From Mesorhizobium sp. LHD-90 (GTDB taxonomy: Bacteria; Pseudomonadota; Alphaproteobacteria; Rhizobiales; Rhizobiaceae), in the NCBI RefSeq assembly GCF_030929505.1, contig NZ_JAVFVV010000016.1:1-64000 (forward strand): a stretch of 64,000 bases of DNA, read 5' to 3'. Both the position numbers and the translations under genes were made by a program. This document shows positions 35,423 through 44,184 of the stretch, in pieces (positions within the stretch are counted from its first letter, which is position 1; the number at the start of each line of letters is the position of its first letter). Below the pieces are notes generated by a model. That model searched no databases, was not told the DNA's origin, and saw nothing but the letters and a program-made list of their open reading frames with translations.

Positions 35423-37024
35423 ATGAGTATGCGAGGACTACTGGGGGCAATGATGCTCACGGCCACGACCGCCCTGAGCGCAGGGCCGCCGGCCCACGCC
35501 CAGGAGCAGGCAGCGGCCAAACCGAACATCCTCGTCATCTTCGGCGACGATATCGGCCAGTCGAATATCAGCGCCTACACGCACGGCCTGATGGGCTACA
35601 AGACGCCGAACATCGACCGAATCGCCAATGAAGGCATGATGTTCACGGATTATTATGCCGAGAACAGTTGCACGGCGGGGCGTTCGTCCTTCATCACCGG
35701 CCAGTCGCCGCTTCGGACGGGATTGTCCAAGGTTGGCGTTCCCGGTGCGACCGTCGGACTTCAGGACCGAGACATCACCATCGCCCAGGCGTTGAAGGGG
35801 GTTGGCTACAACACGGCACAGTTCGGCAAGAACCACCTCGGCGATCGCGACGAATACCTGCCGACCGCGCACGGCTTCGATGAGTTCTTCGGCAATCTCT
35901 ACCACCTCAACGCCGAGGAGGAGCCCGAGCGCCCCTATTGGCCAAAGGATCCCAACGATCCCTACGTCAAGAATTTTTCGCCGCGCGGCGTTCTCAAGGC
36001 GACGGCGGACGGCAAGATCGAGGATTCCGGCCCGCTGAACGTCAAGCGCATGGAAACCATCGACGACGAGACCACCGGCGCGGCGATCGACTACATCAAG
36101 AAACACGCCAAGGGCGACAAACCCTTCTTCGTCTGGATGAACACCACCCGCATGCACGTGTACACGCACGTACGGGAGTCGATGAAGGGGGCCAGCGGAA
36201 TGCCGGGCAACGAATATGCCGACGGCATGATCGAGCACGACAACGACGTCGGAAAGCTTCTGAAAACGCTCGACGACGAGGGCATCGCCGAGAACACGAT
36301 CGTCGTCTACACAACCGACAACGGCCCGAACATGTGGTCCTGGCCGGACTCGGCGATGACGCCATTCCGCAGCGAGAAGGATTCCAACTGGGAAGGCGCG
36401 TTCCGCGTGCCGGCCATGATCCGCTGGCCAGGAAAGGTCAAGCCGGACACGATCAGCACCGAGATGTTTTCCGGGCTCGACTGGTTCCCGACGCTGCTGG
36501 CGGCCGCAGGCGACACCGACATCAAGGATCGGTTGCTGAAGGGCACGAAGGTCGGCGACAAGGACTTCAAGGTCCATCTCGACGGCTACAACCAGTTGCC
36601 CTACCTCACCGGCCAACAGCCGAAGGGCGCGCGCAACGACTTCTACTACTTCAACGACGACGGCAAGATCGTTGCGGTGCGTTGGGACAATTGGAAGTTG
36701 GTCTTCTGCGAACAGCGGGCGCCTGGCAATCTCCTGATATGGGCGGAGCCCTTCACCTGCCTGCGCCTGCCGAAACTCTACAATCTGCGCATGGACCCCT
36801 ACGAGCGGGCTGACATCACGTCCGACCAGTACTACGACTGGCTGGGCAAGAATGGCTATCTCACAGCCATCGGCACGATGAAGGCCTCCGCGTTCCTCGA
36901 GACCTTCGTCGAGTATCCGCCGAGCCAGCGCCCGGCGAGCTTCTCGATTGACCAGGTGGAGGAAGCCGTCCACAAGCAGATCGACAAGCATTTCGAAGAG
37001 ATGGATCAGCAGAAGAAGCAGTGA
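35423..37024 (+). CDS. exported arylsulfatase (formylglycine type)
   Basis: The protein has 533 residues; GGGAG upstream. A Sec signal peptide ends PAHAQ near residue 27. The first metal-binding pair is D42/D43 in FGDDIGQSN, and the active site is C83-T-A-G-R87, a CxAxR form of the sulfatase signature. DNGPNMWSWPD, GAFRVPAMIRWPGKVKP and the C-terminal KLVFCEQ segment are usual for this family. Cys83 must be converted to formylglycine before export, presumably by the FGE encoded at 32172. It hydrolyses sulfate esters in the periplasm; the substrate is unknown. It is divergent from the FGE operon. Confidence 0.93.
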   Translation: MSMRGLLGAMMLTATTALSAGPPAHAQEQAAAKPNILVIFGDDIGQSNISAYTHGLMGYKTPNIDRIANEGMMFTDYYAENSCTAGRSSFITGQSPLRTGLSKVGVPGATVGLQDRDITIAQALKGVGYNTAQFGKNHLGDRDEYLPTAHGFDEFFGNLYHLNAEEEPERPYWPKDPNDPYVKNFSPRGVLKATADGKIEDSGPLNVKRMETIDDETTGAAIDYIKKHAKGDKPFFVWMNTTRMHVYTHVRESMKGASGMPGNEYADGMIEHDNDVGKLLKTLDDEGIAENTIVVYTTDNGPNMWSWPDSAMTPFRSEKDSNWEGAFRVPAMIRWPGKVKPDTISTEMFSGLDWFPTLLAAAGDTDIKDRLLKGTKVGDKDFKVHLDGYNQLPYLTGQQPKGARNDFYYFNDDGKIVAVRWDNWKLVFCEQRAPGNLLIWAEPFTCLRLPKLYNLRMDPYERADITSDQYYDWLGKNGYLTAIGTMKASAFLETFVEYPPSQRPASFSIDQVEEAVHKQIDKHFEEMDQQKKQ

Positions 37025-37091
37025 CGGCGATCACGTGCTTTCAAAACCCGCGAGCCGGCGCAGCGATGCGCCGGACGCATGTTGTTCTTTC

Positions 37092-39638
37092 ATGGCATTC
37101 GAAATGAAAGCGATGACGCGCCGGCTGGAGATGCGCGTTCCGGCAACAGACGTGACCTCGGCAGCGGGCTTGAAGCTCGCCTGGCCCGCTCTGCTGCTGT
37201 TCGGCTCGGGCCTGTCGGCGCTGGTCTTCCAGATCGTCTGGATAAAGCAGCTTTCCACCGTCGTCGGCGTCGACATCCACGCCGTGACGGCCGGCGTCAG
37301 TGCGTTTTTCGCCGGGCTGGCGATAGGCGGCCTCGTCTTCGGGCGCAGCGCCGATCGTGCTGCCCGCCCGTTTCGCCTCTATGCATTTCTTGAAGCGGGC
37401 GTCGCGGTGCTCGGCGTCGCCGCGACGCTGCTGCTTGCGCGCTCCGCGCCGGCTTTCGCCACCCTGGAGCGTGATGCAAACTGGCTCGCCTGGGCGATGG
37501 TGATCGCGCTGGTCGCGGTCCCGGCCTTCCTGATGGGCGGCACGCTGCCGGCCATGGTCCGCGCCCAGGCGGCAACCTCCGCCGATATCGGCCTCAAGGG
37601 CGGCCGCCTCTACGCGGCCAACACCACGGGCGCCATCGTCGGCGCGCTGCTGGCATCCTTCCTTCTCATTCCGTGGCTCGGGTTGACCGGGACCGCCGTT
37701 CTCGCCGCCGCGGTGAGCCTCGTAGCGGCACTGGGCGCCCTGGCGCTGGAGCGGACCGTTTCCGCTGCCGATCGGGCGCCAGCAACGGCCCGTGCGGCCG
37801 CCTTGGGAGCGGACGCACGGCTCGCCCTGCTGCTCTATTGCGTGGCCGGCGGGGTGGCGCTCGGCTACGAGGTCGTCTGGTCGCAGGCGCTGGTGCCGTT
37901 CATGAGCACCCGCGCCTTCGCCTATTCGGTGATGCTCGCCACCTATCTGACCGGCCTTGCCCTTGGCGCGGCGATCTATGCCCGCTGGGCCGACCGCGTC
38001 ACCCGCCCCTGGAGCGTCTTCGGCCTGCTGATCGCATCGGCCGGGCTGGTCGCGCTGCTGGAATTCGCTGTGCTCGGTCGCTGGGTGGTGTGGGTGCAGT
38101 CCTTCGCCGAATACTGGACGCTGACCTGGACGCACAGCGATCTCGCCGGCATGTGCGCGCGCTTCGCGGTGGCCGCGCTCTTCGTCGTGCTGCCGCCCAC
38201 CCTGCTGCTGGGCGCCGCCTTTCCGGCCGCCCTCAAGCTCATCGTTCCCGACGGACGGATCGGCCAGGGCGTCGGCCTGGTAGTGGCCTGGAACACCGTC
38301 GGCGGCATCGCCGGCTCGATCCTGACGGGCTTCGTGCTCGTGCCGTCCTTCGGGCTGGTGCGCACGCTCGGCATCCTCGCCGTCGTGTCCGCGGCGATCG
38401 GGCTCGTCTGTATTTTCCGCGAACGGCAACGCGCGCGCTTCGCACTCCCGCTGACGGCGGCCGTCGCGACCGGCTCGCTGGCCGCGGCGCTGCTCGTTCC
38501 CTCCGACCGGCTGGCCTCCCTGCTCCCCGGCGCCCGCGGCGGAAACATCGTGTCCTACGAGGAAGGACTGGGCGCCACCGTTGCCGTGGTCGAGCAAGGC
38601 CAGGAGGGACGCCGCTTCCGCCGCCTCTACATCCAGGGCGTCTCCAATACCGGCGATTCGCTACCGTCGAAGCGCTACATGCGGCTCCAGGCCCTGCTTC
38701 CGCTGATCATCCATTCCGGTGAGCCGCGCTCGGCCCTCGTCATCGGGCTGGGCACCGGCATCACGGCGGGCGCGCTCCTGAACTACGACGGGCTGGACAG
38801 GCGCGTCGTCGCGGAACTCCTACCGGGCGTCGTCAAGACCTCCGGCTTTTTCTCCGGCAATTTCGGCGCTGGGAGCGACCCCCGCCTCGACATCAGGCTG
38901 ACCGACGGCCGCCGGGAACTCTTGCGAAGCGAGGAACGCTACGACCTCGTCACCCTGGAGCCGCCGCCACCTTCCGCCGCCGGCGTCGCCAACCTCTATT
39001 CGACTGACTTCTACAGGCTGGCGGCCGACCGGCTGGAACCTGGCGGAATGGTGGCGCAATGGCTGCCCCTGCCGACGCAGAACGGCGACGACAGCCGCTC
39101 GCTGGTGCGCAGCTTCCTCGACGTCTTCCCCTACGCGACGCTGTGGTCGACCGAGTTCCACGAGATGATGCTGGTCGGCTCGATGCAGCCGATCGAACTG
39201 GACCTGGCCGAGATCGCCCGCCGCTACGGGCAGCCGAACGTCAAGTCGGCGCTCGCGGAAGCGGGCATCGGTTCGCCCACGGCGCTCATGGCGACCTGGG
39301 TCACCGACCGCGCGGGTCTGGAGGGCTTCGTCGGCGACGCGCCCGCCGTCACCGACGACAGGCCCAGCATCGAATATGCGGCCTGGGTTCGGCGCGACGC
39401 CTTCGCGCCGGTGCTCGAGGACTTGCTGCAACTGACGACCGCGCCGCCGCTTGCGGGCGCCGACGACGCGTTCCTGGCCGCCATGAGGGACGAGCGCGAC
39501 CTCCTGCACACTTTTTACCGGGCCGGGCTTGCCGCCTATGCACGGGACGGGACGGCGTGGCAGCAGGCGATGAACGAGGTCGCGCGCAGGGGTGGGGACA
39601 ATCCATATTACGGATGGTTCTTGTCGGGTGCGCAATGA
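37092..39638 (+). CDS. fused MFS-like/spermidine-synthase-like membrane protein
   Basis: The protein has 848 residues from ATG at 37092; starts at 37104, 37113 and 37131 are equally possible because no ribosome site decides. Residues ~25-500 have about 13-14 membrane helices with repeated GLSALVFQIVWIKQL and AGGVALGYEVVWSQAL motifs at the start of each half. The C-terminal domain has a Rossmann motif (SALVIGLGTGITAG), VVAELLPGVV, and LEPPPPSAAGVANLYS where true spermidine synthases have a catalytic Asp. Such fusions are common and their reaction is not settled. It may transport or transfer a propylamine-like group; the missing Asp argues against classical spermidine synthesis. Confidence 0.8.
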   Translation: MAFEMKAMTRRLEMRVPATDVTSAAGLKLAWPALLLFGSGLSALVFQIVWIKQLSTVVGVDIHAVTAGVSAFFAGLAIGGLVFGRSADRAARPFRLYAFLEAGVAVLGVAATLLLARSAPAFATLERDANWLAWAMVIALVAVPAFLMGGTLPAMVRAQAATSADIGLKGGRLYAANTTGAIVGALLASFLLIPWLGLTGTAVLAAAVSLVAALGALALERTVSAADRAPATARAAALGADARLALLLYCVAGGVALGYEVVWSQALVPFMSTRAFAYSVMLATYLTGLALGAAIYARWADRVTRPWSVFGLLIASAGLVALLEFAVLGRWVVWVQSFAEYWTLTWTHSDLAGMCARFAVAALFVVLPPTLLLGAAFPAALKLIVPDGRIGQGVGLVVAWNTVGGIAGSILTGFVLVPSFGLVRTLGILAVVSAAIGLVCIFRERQRARFALPLTAAVATGSLAAALLVPSDRLASLLPGARGGNIVSYEEGLGATVAVVEQGQEGRRFRRLYIQGVSNTGDSLPSKRYMRLQALLPLIIHSGEPRSALVIGLGTGITAGALLNYDGLDRRVVAELLPGVVKTSGFFSGNFGAGSDPRLDIRLTDGRRELLRSEERYDLVTLEPPPPSAAGVANLYSTDFYRLAADRLEPGGMVAQWLPLPTQNGDDSRSLVRSFLDVFPYATLWSTEFHEMMLVGSMQPIELDLAEIARRYGQPNVKSALAEAGIGSPTALMATWVTDRAGLEGFVGDAPAVTDDRPSIEYAAWVRRDAFAPVLEDLLQLTTAPPLAGADDAFLAAMRDERDLLHTFYRAGLAAYARDGTAWQQAMNEVARRGGDNPYYGWFLSGAQ

Positions 39639-39727
39639 TACATGCCGCCCAATCCACGATGGAGAATATCTGTCGAAGGGCGACTGCTCTCCGACCGCCC
39701 GTCCGTCCGCATCACGGGAGGAAAAGC

Positions 39728-40516
39728 ATGACTAGAGTGACCTTCGCCCTAGCTGCATTGCTGTTGTCCGCGCCTGTCGCCCGGGCGGATGACGCCGACG
39801 AGATCGCGCAGAAGCTTTCAAACCCCGTAGCGGCGATGATCAGCCTGCCGTTCCAGTTCAACGCCGACTTCGGCGCCGGCCCGGACGGCAAGGGCGAAAG
39901 CTACAATCTCAAGATCGAACCGGTCATCCCCTTCCGGCTGACCGACGATTGGAACCTGATCTCGCGCACCATCATTCCGGTTGCCGGCAATGTCGGATTG
40001 CCCGGCGACGACGTCTGGGGCCTTGGCGACATCTCGCAAAGCTTGTTCTTCACTCCCGCCGGATCGAAGCCGGGCGACCTGATCATGGGCGTCGGTCCAA
40101 TCTTCCTGCTGCCGACGGCGACCGACGACCAGCTCGGCTCCGGCAAATGGGGCACCGGGCCGACCGCCCTCGTCCTCAGGCAGACGGCCCCCTGGACCGT
40201 CGGCATGCTGGCCAGTCACGCCTGGTCGTTCGCCGGTGACAGCGACCGCGCGGAAGTCAACTTGACATCCCTTCAACCCTTTTTGGCTTATGCGCTGGGA
40301 GGCGGGCAGACGCTTTCGTTCAATACCGAGACGACCTACGACTGGACGGCCGGAGAGTGGACGGTGCCGATCAACGCCATGTATTCGAAGGTGTTTCACA
40401 TCGGCGCCCAGGCGATGAGCTGGCAGATCGGCGCCCGCTACTATGCCGAGAAACCTGAGGGCGGTCCCGATTGGGGTGTTCGCGCCGGCATCACCTTCAT
40501 CATTCCGGAAAAGTGA
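39728..40516 (+). CDS. outer-membrane beta-barrel transporter-like protein
   Basis: The protein has 262 residues from ATG at 39728 (GGGAGGAAAAGC upstream); the frame is open for 200 more codons upstream but that shadows the previous gene. A signal peptide ends VARADDADE. Then come alternating strands: SYNLKIEPVIPFRLTDDWNL, RTIIPVAGNVGLPG, LIMGVGPIFLLPTATDDQLG and WQIGARYYAEKPEGGPDWGV, with a terminal FIIPEK. The pattern matches putative neuromodulin/transporter-like barrels of Proteobacteria. The stop is 23 bases before the MoxR start. Its cargo is unknown. Confidence 0.75.
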   Translation: MTRVTFALAALLLSAPVARADDADEIAQKLSNPVAAMISLPFQFNADFGAGPDGKGESYNLKIEPVIPFRLTDDWNLISRTIIPVAGNVGLPGDDVWGLGDISQSLFFTPAGSKPGDLIMGVGPIFLLPTATDDQLGSGKWGTGPTALVLRQTAPWTVGMLASHAWSFAGDSDRAEVNLTSLQPFLAYALGGGQTLSFNTETTYDWTAGEWTVPINAMYSKVFHIGAQAMSWQIGARYYAEKPEGGPDWGVRAGITFIIPEK

Positions 40517-40539
40517 CGTATTCAGCCGCGGGAGCATTC

Positions 40540-41517
40540 GTGAGCGCACATGACGACATCCTTGCCCTTGGCAAGCGCATCGGCCAGTCGATCATCGGCC
40601 AGGAGGCGATGGTCGAGCGGCTGCTGCTCGGCCTGCTCGCCGATGGCCATCTCCTGGTCGAGGGCCTGCCGGGCTTGGCCAAGACGCGCGCTATCAAGAG
40701 CCTGGCAAAAAACCTCGACGCCGAGCTGTCGCGCATCCAATTCACGCCGGATCTGCTGCCCTCGGACATCACCGGGTCGGAAGTCTATTTCAGCGAAGGC
40801 GGCAAGGGCGAGTTCAAGTTCCAGGAAGGACCGGTCTTCGCCAACCTGATCCTCGCCGACGAGATCAACCGCGCGCCGGCGAAGGTCCAGTCGGCGCTGC
40901 TGGAAGCGATGGAGGAACGGCAGGTCACGGTCGGCGGCAAAAGCCATCCGCTGCCCGATCTCTTCCTCGTCATGGCGACGCAGAACCCGATCGAGCAGGA
41001 AGGCACCTATCCGCTGCCCGAGGCGCAGCTCGACCGCTTCCTGATGCATGTGCAGGTCGGCTATCCCGACCAGAAGTCGGAGGCGGCGATCGTGCGCCTC
41101 AACCGCGCCGAGGAGAACGAGGCCAAGTCGGGCGGGGCCAAGAAGCCGGTGGAGAAGCTGGCGCAGAAGGCGGTGTTCGACGCTCGCGCCGAGATCGGCA
41201 AGGTCACGGTCTCGGAAGCGGTCGAGACCTATATGGTGGCGCTGGTCTTCGCCACGCGCTATCCGGCAAAACTCGACGCCGACCTGGCGAAGTGGCTGCA
41301 GGTCGGCGCCAGCCCGCGCGGCGCCATCGGTCTCGACAGGGTGTCCCGCTCCTATGCCTGGCTGAGGGGCCGCGACTACGTCACGCCGGACGACGTCAAG
41401 GCGATCGTCCACGACGTGTTCCGCCACCGGCTGATCCTGTCCTACGAGGCGCATGCGGGCGGGATCACCGCCGACCAGGCGATCGACCGCGTGGTGGAGC
41501 GCGTCGCCGTGGCCTAG
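40540..41517 (+). CDS. MoxR-family AAA+ ATPase
   Basis: The protein has 325 residues from GTG at 40540 (GCGGGAGC upstream); GTG at 40513 is an alternative. Walker A is GLPGLAKT (42-49), Walker B LILADEINRAPAKVQ, sensor ATQNPIEQEGTYPLPEAQLDR, the MoxR hallmark. MoxR ATPases act with VWA proteins as chaperone or metal-insertion machines. It is the first gene of a six-gene run with DUF58 and VWA proteins, the bat/aerotolerance layout. Confidence 0.93.
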   Translation: MSAHDDILALGKRIGQSIIGQEAMVERLLLGLLADGHLLVEGLPGLAKTRAIKSLAKNLDAELSRIQFTPDLLPSDITGSEVYFSEGGKGEFKFQEGPVFANLILADEINRAPAKVQSALLEAMEERQVTVGGKSHPLPDLFLVMATQNPIEQEGTYPLPEAQLDRFLMHVQVGYPDQKSEAAIVRLNRAEENEAKSGGAKKPVEKLAQKAVFDARAEIGKVTVSEAVETYMVALVFATRYPAKLDADLAKWLQVGASPRGAIGLDRVSRSYAWLRGRDYVTPDDVKAIVHDVFRHRLILSYEAHAGGITADQAIDRVVERVAVA

Positions 41518-41638
41518 AGCACGATCCCGAACCGAAGGTCAGCGCAGCAAAAAGTTGCAGACTTTTCGGACAAGATCGTGCGGCAAAACAAAAAAGTTAG
41601 AGCAGGTGAAGACGCTGTTCCGCTTCATCCTGCTCTAA
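41515..41638. repeat. rhizobial intergenic repeat with terminal hairpin
   Basis: It begins TAGAGC and ends GCTCTA. The inside carries the CACGATCCCGAA and TTTTCGGACAAGATCGTG blocks seen many times in rhizobial genomes. The right 42 bases (41597-41638) fold into a hairpin with arms TTAGAGCAGG and CCTGCTCTAA. It sits inside the moxR-DUF58 operon, where it could process or attenuate mRNA. Confidence 0.65.
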
Positions 41639-41649
41639 CGGAGGCAGAC

Positions 41650-42654
41650 ATGGTCCAGTCCCTTTCCGCGCTGGCACGATCCAAGGGCATCGCCCGCAGC
41701 CGAAGCGAGGGTGAAGCCGGCGCCAAGGGCGTCTATGCCACCGTCGAGGAGCTGGTCGCGCTGGAGGCGGCGGCGCGCGACTTCACGTTCCTGCGCAAGG
41801 CGCCGGTGCGCCGGCTGCTCGCCGGGCGCCACGAATCGCGCATGCGCGGGCGCGGCCTCTCCTTCGAGGAACTGCGCGAATATCTGCCGGGCGACGACAT
41901 CCGCACCATCGACTGGCGGGTGACGGCGCGCACCGGAAAGCCGTTCGTGCGCGTCTATGACGAGGAAAAGGACCGGCCGGCGCTGATCCTGGTCGACCAG
42001 CGCATCAACATGTTCTTCGGCAGCCGGCGCGCGCTGAAGTCGGTCGCCGCCGCCGAGGCCGCCGCGCTCTGCGCCTGGCGGGTGATGAACCTCGGCGACC
42101 GCGTTGGCGGCTTCGTCTTCAACGATACGGATATCGACGAGCTGCGGCCGCATCGCAGCCGCGATGCGGTGATAGCACTCGCCTCGGCGATCGTTCGCCG
42201 CAATTGTGAGCTTACCGCCGCGTCCACCGTTCCGCGCACGCCCGCCCAGCTCGACCGCGTGCTTTCGACGGCCAGCGGTGTCGCCCGCCACGACCATCTG
42301 GTCATCGTGATCAGCGATTTCGACGGGCATGGCCCGGCGACGCGCGACATGCTGCTCGCCCTCTCCGCCCACAACGACGTCATCTCCATTCTCATCTACG
42401 ATCCGTTCCTGCTGGAACTGCCGCAGTCCGGCGAGATCGTGGCGAGCGGCGGCGCCTTGCAAGCGGAACTGCCCTTTGCAAAGGGCGGTGTTCGCGCTGG
42501 CATAACGGCTTTCGCGCGCGATCGTGGAAAAGAGCTGCGGTCCTGGCAGCAGGAACTCGGCCTGCCGATGCTACCGGTCTCGGCCGCCGAGGAGGTCGCG
42601 CCGCAGCTCCGAAAACTGCTCGGCCAGCTCGCCTCGCGCGGCAGGAGGCGCTAG
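41650..42654 (+). CDS. DUF58 domain protein
   Basis: The protein has 334 residues from ATG at 41650 (GGAGGCAGAC upstream). The DUF58 signature is RGLSFEELREYLPGDDIRTI, followed by DWRVTARTGKPFVRVY, and a VWA-like core with LVIVISDFDGHGP. It is the usual partner between MoxR and the VWA proteins and may link them. It is preceded by the intergenic repeat and overlapped closely by the next gene (two bases apart). Confidence 0.92.
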   Translation: MVQSLSALARSKGIARSRSEGEAGAKGVYATVEELVALEAAARDFTFLRKAPVRRLLAGRHESRMRGRGLSFEELREYLPGDDIRTIDWRVTARTGKPFVRVYDEEKDRPALILVDQRINMFFGSRRALKSVAAAEAAALCAWRVMNLGDRVGGFVFNDTDIDELRPHRSRDAVIALASAIVRRNCELTAASTVPRTPAQLDRVLSTASGVARHDHLVIVISDFDGHGPATRDMLLALSAHNDVISILIYDPFLLELPQSGEIVASGGALQAELPFAKGGVRAGITAFARDRGKELRSWQQELGLPMLPVSAAEEVAPQLRKLLGQLASRGRRR

Positions 42655-42656
42655 CG

Positions 42657-43184
42657 ATGGACGCGGACGCCGCGCCCCAACTCGACGCCGCCACACGCGC
42701 CGCGCTGCAAAAACTCGCTGACATAGCGCAGCCGCCGCTCGTCTCGTGGATGCCGCAGACCTGGGGGTGGGCGGTGCTGGCTGTGCTTGTCGCGGCTCTG
42801 CTTTTCTGGGGCGCGTGGCGCTGGCACCGGCATCGCGTGCGCAACCGCTACAGACGCGAGGCGCTGGCCGAACTCGCCCGGATCGAAGCCGGGCTTGGCG
42901 CGCCTGAAGGTCGTGCGGACGCGGTGGCCGAGGCGGCGGCCCTGCTGAAGCGTGTAGCGCTGGCCGCCTGGCCGCGCGAAACGGTGGCGTCGCTGAGCGG
43001 ACCGGATTGGGTCGCCTTCCTGCGCAAGACCGCCGGCGGATCGTCCTTCCCTGACGCGGCTGCCGCGCTGCTCGACGACGCCGAATATCGCGGGCCGCCG
43101 GACCGGGCCGTCCCGAAGGCCGATGAAAAGGCTTTCCTCGCCGCCGCGCGCCGCTGGATCGAGGGGCATCATGTACCAGCTTGA
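42657..43184 (+). CDS. DUF4381 membrane protein
   Basis: The protein has 175 residues with a single membrane helix near 34-55 (WGWAVLAVLVAALLFWGAW) followed by a basic stop (RWHRHRVRNRYRREAL) and a cytoplasmic helical domain ending DEKAFLAAARRWIEGHH. This is the standard DUF4381 gene of MoxR-DUF58-VWA operons. It overlaps the next gene by 14 bases, indicating coupled translation. Confidence 0.85.
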   Translation: MDADAAPQLDAATRAALQKLADIAQPPLVSWMPQTWGWAVLAVLVAALLFWGAWRWHRHRVRNRYRREALAELARIEAGLGAPEGRADAVAEAAALLKRVALAAWPRETVASLSGPDWVAFLRKTAGGSSFPDAAAALLDDAEYRGPPDRAVPKADEKAFLAAARRWIEGHHVPA

Positions 43185-44184
43185 CCATCCCTGGCTGCTG
43201 GCGCTGCTGCCGCTGCCCCTGCTCGTCTGGTGGCTGCTGCCGGCCTATCGCGAGGAGACGGCGTCGGTGCGGCTGCCCTTCTTCGACGAGATCACGCGGG
43301 CCGCCGGCGTGTCGCCGACGCAAGGCTCGGTGGTGCCGCGCACCAACTGGATGCAGAAGCTGATCGCGCCGGTCTGCTGGACGCTGATCGTGCTGGCGCT
43401 GGCGCGGCCGCAATATGTCGAGCCGCCGCTGGAGAAGACGGAGCCGCAGCGTGACCTCATGCTGTCGCTCGACCTGTCGCAGTCCATGGATACCCGCGAT
43501 TTTCGCGACACCACCGGCCAGCTTGTGCCCCGCGTCGATGCCGTGCGCAAGGTGGTCGCCGATTTTGTCAGCCGCCGCCCTGGCGACCGGATCGGGCTGA
43601 TCGCCTTCGGCGATGCACCCTATCCGCTGGTGCCCTTCACGCTCGACCACAGAACAGTGCAGGCAATGCTGGCCGACACGCTGCCCGGCATGGCCGGCCC
43701 GCGCACAGCGCTCGGCGATTCCATCGGCCTGGCGATAAAGATGTTCGCCGACAGCCCGGCGCCGGACAAGGTGCTGGTGGTGTTGACCGACGGCAACGAC
43801 ACGGCGAGCAAGATGCCACCGGACAAGGCGGCCGACATCGCCAAGCAGAACAAGATCACCGTCCACACGGTCGGCATCGGCGATCCGAACGCCACTGGCG
43901 AGGACAAGCTCGACCAGTCAGCACTCCAGAAGATCGCGCAGGCGACCGGCGGGCGCTATTTCTTCGGCGAGGACCAGACCCAGCTCGCCGACATCTACGC
44001 CACGCTCGACCGCATCACGCCGGCGAACCAGAAGACGCTGTCCTGGCGGCCGCGCATCGAGCTTTTCCACTATCCGCTTGGCGCAGCACTCATCCTGCTG
44101 ATCGCCTATCACGCCGCGATGTGGCTCGGGGCCACGCTGAGGCGGCGGTCCTCGCCGACGCCGGTCCGCGAGGCCGAGGCATGA
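43171..44184 (+). CDS. VWA-domain membrane protein (BatA type)
   Basis: The protein has 337 residues from ATG at 43171. Membrane helices lie near 8-25 and 60-78, with a last one near 305-325. The VWA MIDAS motif is DLSQSMDTRD, with the later Thr/Asp elements GPRTALGDSIG and VVLTDGNDT. The family binds Mg2+ through this site and interacts with MoxR clients at the inner membrane. Its stop overlaps the next ATG (ATGA). Confidence 0.92.
   Translation: MYQLDHPWLLALLPLPLLVWWLLPAYREETASVRLPFFDEITRAAGVSPTQGSVVPRTNWMQKLIAPVCWTLIVLALARPQYVEPPLEKTEPQRDLMLSLDLSQSMDTRDFRDTTGQLVPRVDAVRKVVADFVSRRPGDRIGLIAFGDAPYPLVPFTLDHRTVQAMLADTLPGMAGPRTALGDSIGLAIKMFADSPAPDKVLVVLTDGNDTASKMPPDKAADIAKQNKITVHTVGIGDPNATGEDKLDQSALQKIAQATGGRYFFGEDQTQLADIYATLDRITPANQKTLSWRPRIELFHYPLGAALILLIAYHAAMWLGATLRRRSSPTPVREAEA

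Noticed and set aside
39059-39727. Extended start for the outer-membrane protein at 39728
   Set aside because: The extra residues shadow the spermidine-synthase-like domain in another frame; the ATG at 39728 has a strong ribosome site and opens a signal peptide.
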